Positions 15,898-24,556 of a DNA stretch of 28,411 nucleotides are shown here, one piece after another. Source of the DNA: CAYMLL01 sp964390645 (GTDB taxonomy: Bacteria > Planctomycetota > UBA8108); assembly GCA_964390645.1 (NCBI GenBank), contig CAYMLL010000065.1:1-28411 (forward strand), written 5' to 3'. The translations under genes were made by a program, and so were the position numbers. The notes below the pieces were generated by a model. It was given only the letters and a program-made list of their open reading frames with translations. It was not told the origin of the DNA and ran no database searches. Position 1 is the stretch's first letter. Each line of letters starts with the position of its first letter.

Positions 15898-16935
15898 ATG
15901 ACGAGGTTCGTCCTGGCGTTCGCTGTCGTTTGCGCATCGCCGTACGGGAACTTTGCTCGGGCCCAGTTGCTGCTCCTTCGCTCCTTTTCCACCGAGTCGA
16001 CAATTCCCCTGGGCCCGGACGGGATCGCGTATCACGCGGATACGGATCAGCTCTTCGCGGTGGACAGTACCAGCGGCAGTCTGTTCATGCTCACGGTCGA
16101 CGGAGAGCTCCTCGAGTCGTTCGTCGATCCAGACGGCACGTTCTACGAGGGGCTGACAGTCCTCCCGGATGGAGACCTCCTGGTATCGGACGGCGGGAGA
16201 GGGATCATGACGGTCTTCACTCCGGACCTGGAGGAGTTGCCGATGCCGCTGGACATCAACCACATCAGCTCGTCCCCCAACGGGGTCGTCTCGGTCGCGC
16301 AGACCGACAGCCTGTTCATCACGGATGACAACGAGCTGCAGGTGTTCGAAGTGGATCTCGCCGGGACCTTGTTGGGGCAGTTCCCCACGACCGATATCGA
16401 CCCTTCTTTCATCGAACCGGAGGGGATCGCCTTCGAGCCGGTCTCGGGCCACCTGCTGGTCGTCGATGACGATCAAGGAAAGCTCTACGAGCTCACGACG
16501 GACGGGCAATTCGTGCGTGACGTGGACCTGGTCGCACTCACCGGCTTCACCGACCCCGAAGGGCTCTCTTACCACTCACCGACCCGGACTCTCTTCGTCG
16601 CGTTCGACGGCGATCGACAGGTGGGCGTTTTTCGCTACTCGCCGGTCGCTGGCCAGTTCCGCCGCGGCGACTGCAACGACGACGGTGCGGTCGACATCAC
16701 GGACGCCGTCAACGCTCTTGAATCGCTCTTCCTGGGCACGTTCGAGCCCGGCTGCGACGACGCCTGCGACTCGAACGACGACGGCGCCCTCGATATCGCG
16801 GATGTGATCGCCACCCTGGGAGCGCTTTTCCTCGGCAACTGGGTCATTCCGCTGCCTGGAATGACGGATTGTGGTGTCGACCCCGGCGCCGACGAGGTGG
16901 ACTGTGCGGTGCCGCCGAAGAACTGTCCGCCGTAG
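15898..16935 (+). CDS. Secreted SdiA-regulated/NHL-like beta-propeller protein with a dockerin-like C-terminus
   Basis: 345 residues. ATG 15898 is chosen because GGAGG lies 5 nt before it and a signal peptide follows (cleavage near NFARA-Q); the frame is open further upstream but looks non-coding there. Residues about 28-250 form repeated blades such as GPDGIAYHADTDQLFAVD, EPEGIAFEPVSGHLLVVDD and DPEGLSYHSPTRTLFVAFD, the pattern of SdiA-regulated/SMP-30-like propellers. These bind small ligands or proteins; no catalytic residues can be assigned. Residues about 255-345 carry two calcium-loop repeats (GDCNDDGAVDITDA ... LFLG, DSNDDGALDIADV ... LFLG) and a Cys-rich tail (CGVDPGADEVDCAVPPKNC). 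This tail is the same kind as in the genes at 3133 and 4404. Confidence 0.86.
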   Translation: MTRFVLAFAVVCASPYGNFARAQLLLLRSFSTESTIPLGPDGIAYHADTDQLFAVDSTSGSLFMLTVDGELLESFVDPDGTFYEGLTVLPDGDLLVSDGGRGIMTVFTPDLEELPMPLDINHISSSPNGVVSVAQTDSLFITDDNELQVFEVDLAGTLLGQFPTTDIDPSFIEPEGIAFEPVSGHLLVVDDDQGKLYELTTDGQFVRDVDLVALTGFTDPEGLSYHSPTRTLFVAFDGDRQVGVFRYSPVAGQFRRGDCNDDGAVDITDAVNALESLFLGTFEPGCDDACDSNDDGALDIADVIATLGALFLGNWVIPLPGMTDCGVDPGADEVDCAVPPKNCPP

Positions 16936-17104
16936 TTTCCGACACCGGAACGCTGCCGAGCACGGGCCGGGTCCGTGACGCCGGCCGGGGCGCCATCAGG
17001 CGCTCGAGTGTCCTGACCGGGCGGGCAACGGACGAACTCGTGAGCTGCCGGATCGATCCGGATGTGGCGTGGCTCCAATTGATGCACCTTGCCCGGTAGC
17101 CCGG

Positions 17105-17113
17105 TGCTATCAT
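17105..17113 (+). promoter_or_regulatory. Extended -10 promoter element before the SGNH hydrolase
   Basis: TGC-TATCAT matches an extended -10 box (TGn plus five of six consensus bases) and lies 32 bp before ATG 17146. No good -35 box is found at 16-18 bp, as is usual for extended -10 promoters. Confidence 0.4.
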
Positions 17114-17145
17114 CTCTGCCGGTTCCTGAAGAGAGGAGATCGATC

Positions 17146-17913
17146 ATGTCGCGTTCAAGCCGCTTGCCTCTCGTCGTGTCCATCGCCGTGCTATCGCTCT
17201 TTCCGATCGAACCGGTCGGGGCACAGTCCGGCGAGAAGACCCCGGAAGCGCTGCCGGCGAAGAAGAGCCCTGCTGTCACACCGCAAGGTCGCATCGTCCA
17301 GTGGTGGTTTGCCCGTCACGCCGAGAAGATCGGCGAGATGTCGAAGGGGGATATCGATCTCCTGATGGTCGGCGATTCGATCACCCACAATTTCGAGAGC
17401 ATCGGTGCCAAGGTCTGGAAGAAGTACTTCGAGCCCCGCAAGGCGATCAATCTGGGATTCGGTGGCGACCGTACACAACACGTCTTGTGGCGACTGGACC
17501 ACTCCCCCAGGCTCAAGAAGGCGCCCAGAGGTGCGGTCGTGCTCATCGGTACGAACAACATCTGCTGGGGAAGTGACACGCCCAGGGTAGCGGCCGGTGG
17601 TGTTCGGGCGGTGGCGCGGAAGCTGAACGAGCTCTATCCCGAGATGAAGATCCTGGTTCTGGGTGTCTTCCCGAGAAGGCGCCAGCCGGACCATCCCCAC
17701 CGCAAGGAGATCAACGAGCTCAACTCCTACCTCCCCGGTTTGCTCGAGGATCTCGAGAACGTGAAGTTTCTCGACATCGGCCCGAGATTCCTCGACAAGA
17801 AGGGGTTCCTGTCGAAGGAGATGATGCCCGACACGACGCACCCGAGTGAGAAGGGCCACGAGATCTGGGCCATGGCGATCGAGCCGGAACTGAAGCGGAT
17901 CTTCGCGGACTGA
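17146..17913 (+). CDS. Secreted SGNH/GDSL hydrolase (PAF-acetylhydrolase-like)
   Basis: 255 residues. ATG 17146 is preceded by GAGAGGAG and starts a signal peptide ending VGA-Q (about residue 26). All SGNH blocks are present: block I MVGDSIT with Ser78, block II Gly in LGFGGDRT (about 104-110), block III GTNN at 135-138 with the oxyanion Asn, and block V DTTHPS with Asp229 and His232. The arrangement is closest to the platelet-activating-factor acetylhydrolase IB/GDSL group, common in planctomycetes and used to remove acetyl groups from sugars or lipids. The enzyme should work in the periplasm or outside. It is transcribed on its own, with a promoter element just upstream and a hairpin just downstream. 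Confidence 0.92.
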   Translation: MSRSSRLPLVVSIAVLSLFPIEPVGAQSGEKTPEALPAKKSPAVTPQGRIVQWWFARHAEKIGEMSKGDIDLLMVGDSITHNFESIGAKVWKKYFEPRKAINLGFGGDRTQHVLWRLDHSPRLKKAPRGAVVLIGTNNICWGSDTPRVAAGGVRAVARKLNELYPEMKILVLGVFPRRRQPDHPHRKEINELNSYLPGLLEDLENVKFLDIGPRFLDKKGFLSKEMMPDTTHPSEKGHEIWAMAIEPELKRIFAD

Positions 17914-18425
17914 GTCGACCGGAGACGCTCCCAGTCTCCCTGGCCCTGATCGAAGGCCGGAGAAGGACGTACGACACGCTCCCACCACACAGCTCACCCG
18001 GCGCGGACCCACCGCCTCCCGAGGTGAACCCCGGTTGTCCACGCCGCACCGCTACACGCAGACCACCCGGCGACTCGACCCTGGAACTCGTCCGCCGAGG
18101 ACTCGAGGCGTGGTTCCATCGCCCGGGAGGAGACGAAAGGGAGGCTTCTGTTCGTGCGCTCGTCGCTCGCCATCGGGCCTGATCGTGCACGTGCCCGCTG
18201 ATCAAGCCGTCACAGCCAAGCTCCCCGGTGTCCGCGCCCCGCCGGCGACACTATCCCCCGTCGTGAATACACAGACAGTTTCTCTCCCCGCCGGGCGGAA
18301 GATCCAATAGCATCCAGTCCAGACCTGCCACCTGCTCGGTGACCGGTAAACGGCTGCGACGGAACGCTCGGTGTCGTTCGGTCGGAATAGCCCTGATTCT
18401 GACAACTCTTGCCGGAAACACTCAC
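17914..18425. other. Intergenic, only a hairpin and a possible -10 box
   Basis: No protein gene is seen. A hairpin follows the SGNH stop (17921-17939). A TAGCAT hexamer at 18308-18313, like the -10 boxes of the efflux genes, lies 112 bp before the next start, but no -35 box stands at the right distance. Confidence 0.45.
17921..17939 (+). terminator. Possible terminator hairpin after the SGNH gene
   Basis: GGAGAC (17921-17926) pairs perfectly with GTCTCC (17934-17939) over a 7-nt loop, 8 nt after the stop. A GGCC/GGCC pair follows. No T-tract. Confidence 0.35.
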
Positions 18426-20203
18426 ATGACGCCCTCGCCGCGATTCTTCCTCGCCGCCGCTGTACTTTGCTTCGCATGCGTGAATCCACGAGCTTCTTCG
18501 CGGGCGCAAGAGGACCCCACGGACACGAGGTCGCGCTCGGGGTCACGTTCACTGGACCACTCGTCGAGTGAGCTCCGCGGCCTTGTCGAGCGTTACGTCG
18601 AGGACAAGGGCAACGTCGATCGGTTCTACAATGTGCCGATGTCCGACACGGACCGATCGCGAAAGGCTGCCTTCTTCAAGCACTGGCAGCAGCGCCTGCA
18701 AGATCTCGATTTCGACAATCTCGGACAGGACGGGCGAATCGACTACCTCCTCCTTCGAAGCGAGCTCAAGTATCGTCTTGGAAAGCTCGACCAGGAGGCG
18801 GAGCAAGACTCGCAAGTTGCCGATCTGCTTCCCTTCGCCGCGACCATCGTCGAGGTCGATGAGGCGCGCCGACTGCTGAAACCGCTGGATGCCCGAGCCG
18901 TCGCCGGACGTCTGAACGCCCTGGCCGGGCAAGTCGACAAGACGTACGAAGACGTCAAGAAGACCGCCGCGGACAGCTCCCCGGGCAAGATGTCATGGAG
19001 CCGGACGGCGGCCCAGCACGCCGCCGGTCGCGTTCGGGCACTCCAGCACACTCTGCGTCGCTGGTACTCCTTCTACTCCGGCTACGACCCGCTCTTCACC
19101 TGGTGGCTGAAACGGCCCTACGAGGATCTGAACGCCGGGCTCGGAAGATACGAGAGCTTTCTGTCGAATCAGCTCGCCGGAAAACAAAACGATCGCGACA
19201 AGATCGTCGGAGCCCCGATCGGGCGAGAGGCGCTGCTCGCGGATCTGGCACACGNNNNNNNNNNNNNNAGCTCGTCGCCATCGCCGAACGCGAGTTCGCG
19301 TGGTGTGACCGGGAGATGGCGAAAGCGGCGAAAGAGCTCGGCTTCGGCGATGACTGGCGCAAGGCGCAGGAGCACGTGAAGAGTCTCCACGTCGATCCCG
19401 GCGAACAGCCGAAGCTGATCGCCGAGCTCGCCACGGAGGCGGTCGACTTCCTCGAGGCACGCCGCCTCGTGACCATTCCGGAGCTGTGCAAGGAAACCTG
19501 GCGCATGCGGATGATGTCGGCAGCGCGCCAGAGGGTGAATCCCTACTTCACCGGTGGGGAGGTCATCAGCGTCTCCTATCCGACCGCGGAGATGTCGCAC
19601 GAGGACAAGCTGATGAGCATGCGTGGCAACAACATTCACTTCTCGCGGGCCACCGTGCACCATGAGCTCATCCCCGGCCACCACCTCCAGGGCTTCATGA
19701 CCTCGAGGTACCGCCGGCACCGCAGCCTCTTCCGGACACCCTTCTGGACCGAGGGGTGGGCGCTCTACTGGGAGATGTTGCTCTGGGACCTCGACTTTCC
19801 TCGCTCCGCCGAGGACCGCGTCGGCATGCTGTTCTGGAGAAAGCACCGCTGTGCCCGGATCATCTTCTCTCTCGGGTTCCACCTCGGGACCATGACTCCG
19901 CAGGAAGCCACGGACTTCCTCGTGCGACGCGTCGGCCACGAGCGTCGCAACGCGACGGCCGAGGTTCGACGTTCGGTGCAGGGCGGATACTCGCCGCTCT
20001 ACCAGTCCGCTTACATGCTCGGCGGTCTGCAGATTCGCTCCCTGCACCGGACTCTGGTCGGTTCGGGAACGATGACCGATGTTGCCTTCCACGACGCCGT
20101 CCTGCGACAGAACGCGATACCGATCGAGATGATCCGGGCTCACCTGACGAAGCAGGAGCTCACGCGCGACTTCGAGTCGAGCTGGAGGTTCGCGGACCGG
20201 TGA
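18426..20203 (+). CDS. DUF885 family metallopeptidase-like protein, interrupted by an assembly gap
   Basis: ATG 18426 starts a hydrophobic export signal (FFLAAAVLCFAC); an earlier in-frame ATG at 18339 adds Arg-rich sequence. The first 276 codons lead to a run of 14 Ns at 19255-19268, and about 311 codons continue after it in another frame. The two parts read as one protein if the missing bases number a multiple of three, giving about 590 residues, normal for DUF885. The second part has the zinc-binding signature HHELIPGHHLQ (near 19658-19690) and FWTEGWALYWE, whose Glu is the expected third ligand. DUF885 members resemble MA-clan zinc peptidases; substrates are mostly unknown. The protein is probably periplasmic or lipid-anchored. 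The gap falls where the family often has a Pro/Tyr-rich segment (from memory), so I treat the gene as intact, not a pseudogene. Confidence 0.85.
19255..19268. other. Assembly gap (14 Ns)
   Basis: Fourteen N bases interrupt the DUF885 gene. The flanking frames (codon ends at 19253 and codon starts at 19271) need a gap divisible by three, so the stated length is wrong or a placeholder. Confidence 0.98.
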
Positions 20204-20212
20204 AGGCCCGCG

Positions 20213-20239
20213 TCCGCCGGGTGAATCGCCCCCGGCGGA
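20213..20239 (+). terminator. Strong GC hairpin after the DUF885 gene
   Basis: TCCGCCGGG (20213-20221) pairs perfectly with CCCGGCGGA (20231-20239), a 9-bp stem with a 9-nt loop, starting 10 nt after the stop at 20203. There is no T-run. It is the best stem of its kind in the window. Confidence 0.5.
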
Positions 20240-20451
20240 AGGCGACCCCGGCTCCTCGGTGCGTCATGGCAGACCAAGAAGGTGAGCGATCGAGAACCCG
20301 TGCACCCGAACGCGGACAGCGACCGAGCCCCTCTCGGCAGGCGCGCCCCGGGCGACCCGACGGCTCTTTCGCAGCGAGCACCGGTTCACCATCTCGAACG
20401 CTCCACGTGACCTCACGACGGGGCCGCGAGGGAGCGTACCGGGAGTGTTCA

Positions 20452-21480
20452 TCACGAGCCCTTGACGGGGCGAAGATTCTTCACGGGGCGAAAACCGATC
20501 GTCTTGAAGCTGCGCATCGGGTGGGCGAAGTTGCGGGCCGCGGACCGGCAGAACTTCGCGAAGCGAGCCCAGGTGCCGCCCCGGACGACCCGGAGCCCGG
20601 TGGGCTTGCTGTAGACCGGATCCACCCCGGAAGCATTCGCGGAGGCATAGAAGCCGAAGTTGTAGAAATCCTTACACCACTCCCCGACGTTTCCGTGCAT
20701 GTCGTGAAGACCGAAGCCGTTCGCCGGCAGCGTCCCCACCTCCACGGTTCCCTGTCGGTCGAGTCCCGGTGGCGCGCCGTCGTAGTACGGGTAGTCCCCG
20801 TCGTAGTTGACCTCCTCGGGTGTCACGGTGCCCCCGAAGCTGAACGGCGTGCTCGTCCCCGCCCGACACGCGTACTCCCACTGCGCCTCCGTCGGGAGGT
20901 CCAGCCTCACGTGCCCGCAGAATGTGTTGCAGTCCTTCCACGAGACCTCCGCGACGGGTTTATTGCTAAAACCCCCGGGAAGCAGCCCGAGCTTGTCGGT
21001 TTCGGGGGGCAGATCCCCGCCTTCTTTTCTCGCCTGATCCACCTTCTTGTTGTAGTTCTCCAGGTCTTGAGTGACCACCGCACTCCACTTCGCCTGCTTC
21101 ACCTCGTACTTGGCGATCAGGAAGGGGCCCACCGTGACCGTGTGGACGGGACCTTCGTCGCCGGCGCGCCCCGCCTCCGACGGCGGGCTCCCCATCTGGA
21201 AGGTTCCACCCGGTAGCTTCACGAAGACAATTTTGCTCTTCTTGTGCTCGTACTCGGGGTAGCCCTGCTCGTTCGTCTCCTTGAAGGTGAAGCCGGAGAT
21301 CGGGGCCCCGGAATCGCTGCTGCTCTCCTGGCTCGGCGCGGGAGCCGACGCCGTCGAACCAGGTGTCGAGCCTGACGAAGACTCCGGATTCGAATCGCAG
21401 CCCGCGAGTGGAAGCACTGCCAGAATGAGAGCGAGCAGGCAGCCCCATTTCGGGTCGAATCGTGGCGATCGAGGTTCCAT
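20452..21480 (-). CDS. Lipoprotein with a formylglycine-generating-enzyme (FGE-sulfatase) fold, probably not an active FGE
   Basis: 342 residues. ATG 21480 is preferred: AGGA lies 7 nt upstream and a lipoprotein signal with LAGC (Cys28) follows; an upstream in-frame ATG at 21555 would bury that signal. Residues 29-60 are a Ser/Pro/Gly linker as in surface lipoproteins. Residues about 84-335 show the FGE fold: FVKLPGGTFQMGS, the LPTEAQWEYACRAG motif at 195-208, HDMHGNVGEWCKDF at 259-272, VVRGGTW at 298-304 and the terminal IGFRPV. In true FGEs two cysteines (C-x4-C) near GG...AAR form the active site; here the equivalents are Ala308 and Ser313, with only Cys311 close by. A ligand-binding or structural role, or non-sulfatase chemistry, is more likely. 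A TATTCT element at 21519-21524 may be a -10 box. Confidence 0.87.
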   Translation of the reverse strand: MEPRSPRFDPKWGCLLALILAVLPLAGCDSNPESSSGSTPGSTASAPAPSQESSSDSGAPISGFTFKETNEQGYPEYEHKKSKIVFVKLPGGTFQMGSPPSEAGRAGDEGPVHTVTVGPFLIAKYEVKQAKWSAVVTQDLENYNKKVDQARKEGGDLPPETDKLGLLPGGFSNKPVAEVSWKDCNTFCGHVRLDLPTEAQWEYACRAGTSTPFSFGGTVTPEEVNYDGDYPYYDGAPPGLDRQGTVEVGTLPANGFGLHDMHGNVGEWCKDFYNFGFYASANASGVDPVYSKPTGLRVVRGGTWARFAKFCRSAARNFAHPMRSFKTIGFRPVKNLRPVKGS

Positions 21481-21976
21481 GAAACGGTCCTGCGTACGGA
21501 GAGTCGGCGATCCCATCCAGAATACCACCTCGTCACGCACGGAGCGACGCGACACGGGTGCGACGAACCCGCACGGTGCTCTTCGGGGTCACGGGATGTT
21601 CGGGGCCACGGGCCGGAGGCCCGGAGAACACCCTCGCGACGCTTCGCGGGCACGACCCGGGGCCGGGGTAGCGGCCGGTTTTCCGGAATCACTCCGGCGG
21701 ACGGGTTGCACCGGCAGGTCGTCGAGGTGAAGAACGACGGGCCCAGTCCTCCAGCGTTGCGGGAACGACCGCGTCACCGCGCGCGTGGCGTTCAGGAACG
21801 GGCCCGGTGTCTTCGAACGGCGAGCTTTCTCGGCCCTGCGGTGTCCGCGAGGTACCGGCCGGATACTCTCGCGAGCGCGTGCAGCTCCATCCGTTCGGAC
21901 TCATCCGCCGACGGCGATCGCGCCGAGGACCCTGAACACGAAGCTCTCCAGGCCAGCGGCACGCCACGGACGCGTC
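21481..21976. other. Intergenic, no gene seen
   Basis: This separates two minus-strand genes. Translations in all frames are Arg/Pro-rich and lack motifs. Apart from the possible -10 box at 21519-21524, I see nothing in it. Confidence 0.5.
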
Positions 21977-24556
21977 TCAGGGTTTGCCGATGCAGCAGAT
22001 CATCTCCCGCCGTTTCCCGTCGCGCCGCTCGGCGAATCGCAGGTAGACGCGGCTGTCGCAGATGGCGGGAGTGGCGAAGACCTCCCCGTGGATCTCGTTC
22101 GTGGCGACGAGCTCGAACCCCGTCGGCGAGGCCTTGAACACGAAGGACTTGCCCCGCTCATTGGTCGCGAAGATGTGACCGGCAGCGAGGATGGGCGACG
22201 ATGTGAACGTGCCTCCGAGTCGTCCCTTCCACTGGTTCTTGCCCGTCGAGCTGTTCCAGCACGTGGCGACACCGGCGTCGGTCACCCCGTAGAGGTATCC
22301 GTCCGCGACGATCATCGACGGCACGTACACCCGCACACCGTTCGTCCACACCACCTCGCCGGAGCCGTCCGCGCGCACGGCCGAGACGTGATTCCTCGGA
22401 TAGCCGCCGCTGGTGAAGATCAGCTTGCCGTCGGTGACGGTGGTCGTCACACACTCGGTCGTCGCGCCCTCGATCTCCCAGAGCTTCTTGCCGGTGAGCG
22501 GATCGAAGCTCGAGACCAGGTCGCAACCCGAGAGGAGGAGCTGCTCACGCCCCGCGACGCGCATCACGACCGGCGACGGATAGTTCGGCTTCTTCGGACG
22601 GTCCACCCTCCACACCACGTCGCCCGAGTCACGCTTCAGCGCGCAAACGGCACCGCCCCCCTTGTTGTCGGCGCTGACCAGGATGAGAGACTTGTAGATG
22701 AAGGGCGAAGAGCCGTATCCCTGATGAACCACGTAGTCCGAGATCTTCCTCTGCCAGAGCTTCTTTCCGGATCGACTCAACGCGGTGGTGTAGATGGCGT
22801 TCTTGTTGAGGAGGTTGACGAAGAAGCGTTCGCCGTCGCACGCCGGGGTCGTCGACGCCTGGGTCGCTTTCTGGTTGCCACCCTTGAAGACGCCACCGGT
22901 GTGAACATCCGTCTTCCACACGAGCTCGCCGGAGTCGCGGTCGTAGCAGAGCATCGTCTGCACGTCGCGCTTCAGGTCCGCCGTCACCAGCACCACCTGC
23001 TTGCCTACGACGATGGGCGATCCGTGACCGCGACCGGGCACCGGGCTCTTCCAGAGGATGTTCTTCGAGGCGCTCCACTCGTGCGGAGGCTTCTGACGGT
23101 CACTCGCGATCCCGTTGTGGTTCGGACCGCGCCACCAGGGCCAGTCCGTCTCGGTCGAGAGCGCGGCCCGCGAGCGGACCGCGACTGACTTCGGCTTCTC
23201 GGACGGAGCGCCGGACACGACGGGAAGGCTCTCGTCGTCGCTCCAGCCGATCCAGCCGTCACTGTAGAGCGACGTGTTCTCGATGCCGATGACCCGCGCG
23301 TACGTGAGCACTTCAGCAGCGCGCCATCCCCCGCCGCACATGAGAGAAAGATGCTTCTTCATGCCGATCCCGGACCTCCTCCAGAGGGCCAGAATCTCGT
23401 CGGCGTTCCGCATCGTGTTGTCGATGTTTCGATAGGGTGTCAGCGAGTTCGCTCCGGTAAAACCGGCCTGTCCGTACGTGGAGCCGGGGATTCGGCCCTT
23501 GTGGGAGTGGTACTCGTAACCGGAAGTCTCGCCGATGAACTCCGCCCAGGTGCGCGTGTCGACGAGGACGAACTCGCCGGGATTGCGAAGTCCGGCGGTC
23601 ACTCGCGTGGCATCATCGATGAGCGCCGGACGCACCGGGATCCTGGCGCCGAAGGACGGCGCTCCCGGCGGCGCAACGCTCCTCGTCTCGACCGGGTACC
23701 CGGCGGCCTTCCAGGCCGCGAACCCGCCGTTGAGGACACGAGCATCGCGGACGCCCATGTACTGCAGCACGACCGACAGCCGGTAGGAGGCGGTCGGGTC
23801 CTCGCCGGAGATGATGACCGTGTCGTCCACCTGAAAACCGTACTTCGCCGCGAACCGACTCAGCACGTCGGGGTCGCCGAGCTTCCATCGCGGCGGCGGC
23901 TCGAAGTGGTCCGTGTTGACGTGAAAGCTCCTCGGAACATGTCCCTTCGCGTACGACGCCCCCTCGTTACCCCAGCTGACCTCGACGAACTTCACGCGTT
24001 TCGCGTCTTCGAACGTCTCCGGCGAGCGCCCGTCCAGAAGCAGCTTCACGATCGGAGCGGGCACCAGCAGCCGGAAGTTCTCGTACCGAGTCAACGCGCG
24101 GCGTTCGTCTTCGGCCCAATCTCTGATGTCGTAAGAATAGAGCTGCCGGAAGCCCGCCTCACGCAGGTAGGAGGCGACACGACGACGGTCTGCCTTCTTG
24201 GTGCTGTACAGCACCACGTGCTTCTCGGCTTCGATCCCCTTGGTGCGCAGCGCGGCCTGCAGTCTCCGGGTCCGGTCCTCCGCGTCGACGTCCAGCCAGC
24301 CGGCAGGGAAGTCCACCGCTCCGGGCAGGTGGCCACCGCGCCGGACTCCATCCAGGGCCCAACCGTTGTAGGCGTCCGTCGCTCTCGTATCGACCAGGAT
24401 CCAGTCCTCGTCGTTGATGACCTTCAACAGGTCGTCGGTCGAGAGGCTCCTTTCGCCTGCCGGGCTGTCCACTGCCGGCAGATGATCGCCCGCAGATATC
24501 AGCACGGCCATCGCCAGGCCGACCATCGTGAAGTGCCTCGGGATGCTGTATGGCAT
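21977..24556 (-). CDS. Exported triple-rhodanese protein fused to a PQQ-like beta-propeller
   Basis: 859 residues starting with a signal peptide (core MVGLAMAVLISAG). Three rhodanese domains follow: about 36-150, 165-290 and 305-445. The active-site loop of the first reads YSTKKADR (Ser118 in place of Cys) and of the second SGEDPTASYR (no Cys); only the third keeps a Cys, CGGGWR with Cys407. The first two are therefore probably non-catalytic, as in many tandem sulfurtransferases. From about residue 470 the protein becomes a PQQ/BamB-like propeller of the planctomycete type (WPWWRGPNHNGIA, then blades such as GSPIVVGKQVVLVTADL and SGELVWKTDV), running to the C-terminus. Rhodaneses move sulfane sulfur; the propeller may bind a partner protein or cofactor. 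The natural substrate is unknown. AGGA lies about 10 nt before the ATG. Confidence 0.9.
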   Translation of the reverse strand: MPYSIPRHFTMVGLAMAVLISAGDHLPAVDSPAGERSLSTDDLLKVINDEDWILVDTRATDAYNGWALDGVRRGGHLPGAVDFPAGWLDVDAEDRTRRLQAALRTKGIEAEKHVVLYSTKKADRRRVASYLREAGFRQLYSYDIRDWAEDERRALTRYENFRLLVPAPIVKLLLDGRSPETFEDAKRVKFVEVSWGNEGASYAKGHVPRSFHVNTDHFEPPPRWKLGDPDVLSRFAAKYGFQVDDTVIISGEDPTASYRLSVVLQYMGVRDARVLNGGFAAWKAAGYPVETRSVAPPGAPSFGARIPVRPALIDDATRVTAGLRNPGEFVLVDTRTWAEFIGETSGYEYHSHKGRIPGSTYGQAGFTGANSLTPYRNIDNTMRNADEILALWRRSGIGMKKHLSLMCGGGWRAAEVLTYARVIGIENTSLYSDGWIGWSDDESLPVVSGAPSEKPKSVAVRSRAALSTETDWPWWRGPNHNGIASDRQKPPHEWSASKNILWKSPVPGRGHGSPIVVGKQVVLVTADLKRDVQTMLCYDRDSGELVWKTDVHTGGVFKGGNQKATQASTTPACDGERFFVNLLNKNAIYTTALSRSGKKLWQRKISDYVVHQGYGSSPFIYKSLILVSADNKGGGAVCALKRDSGDVVWRVDRPKKPNYPSPVVMRVAGREQLLLSGCDLVSSFDPLTGKKLWEIEGATTECVTTTVTDGKLIFTSGGYPRNHVSAVRADGSGEVVWTNGVRVYVPSMIVADGYLYGVTDAGVATCWNSSTGKNQWKGRLGGTFTSSPILAAGHIFATNERGKSFVFKASPTGFELVATNEIHGEVFATPAICDSRVYLRFAERRDGKRREMICCIGKP

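Noticed and set aside
18426..20203. Pseudogene call for the DUF885 gene
   Set aside because: The frame change coincides exactly with the Ns, and both flanks read as good family sequence.
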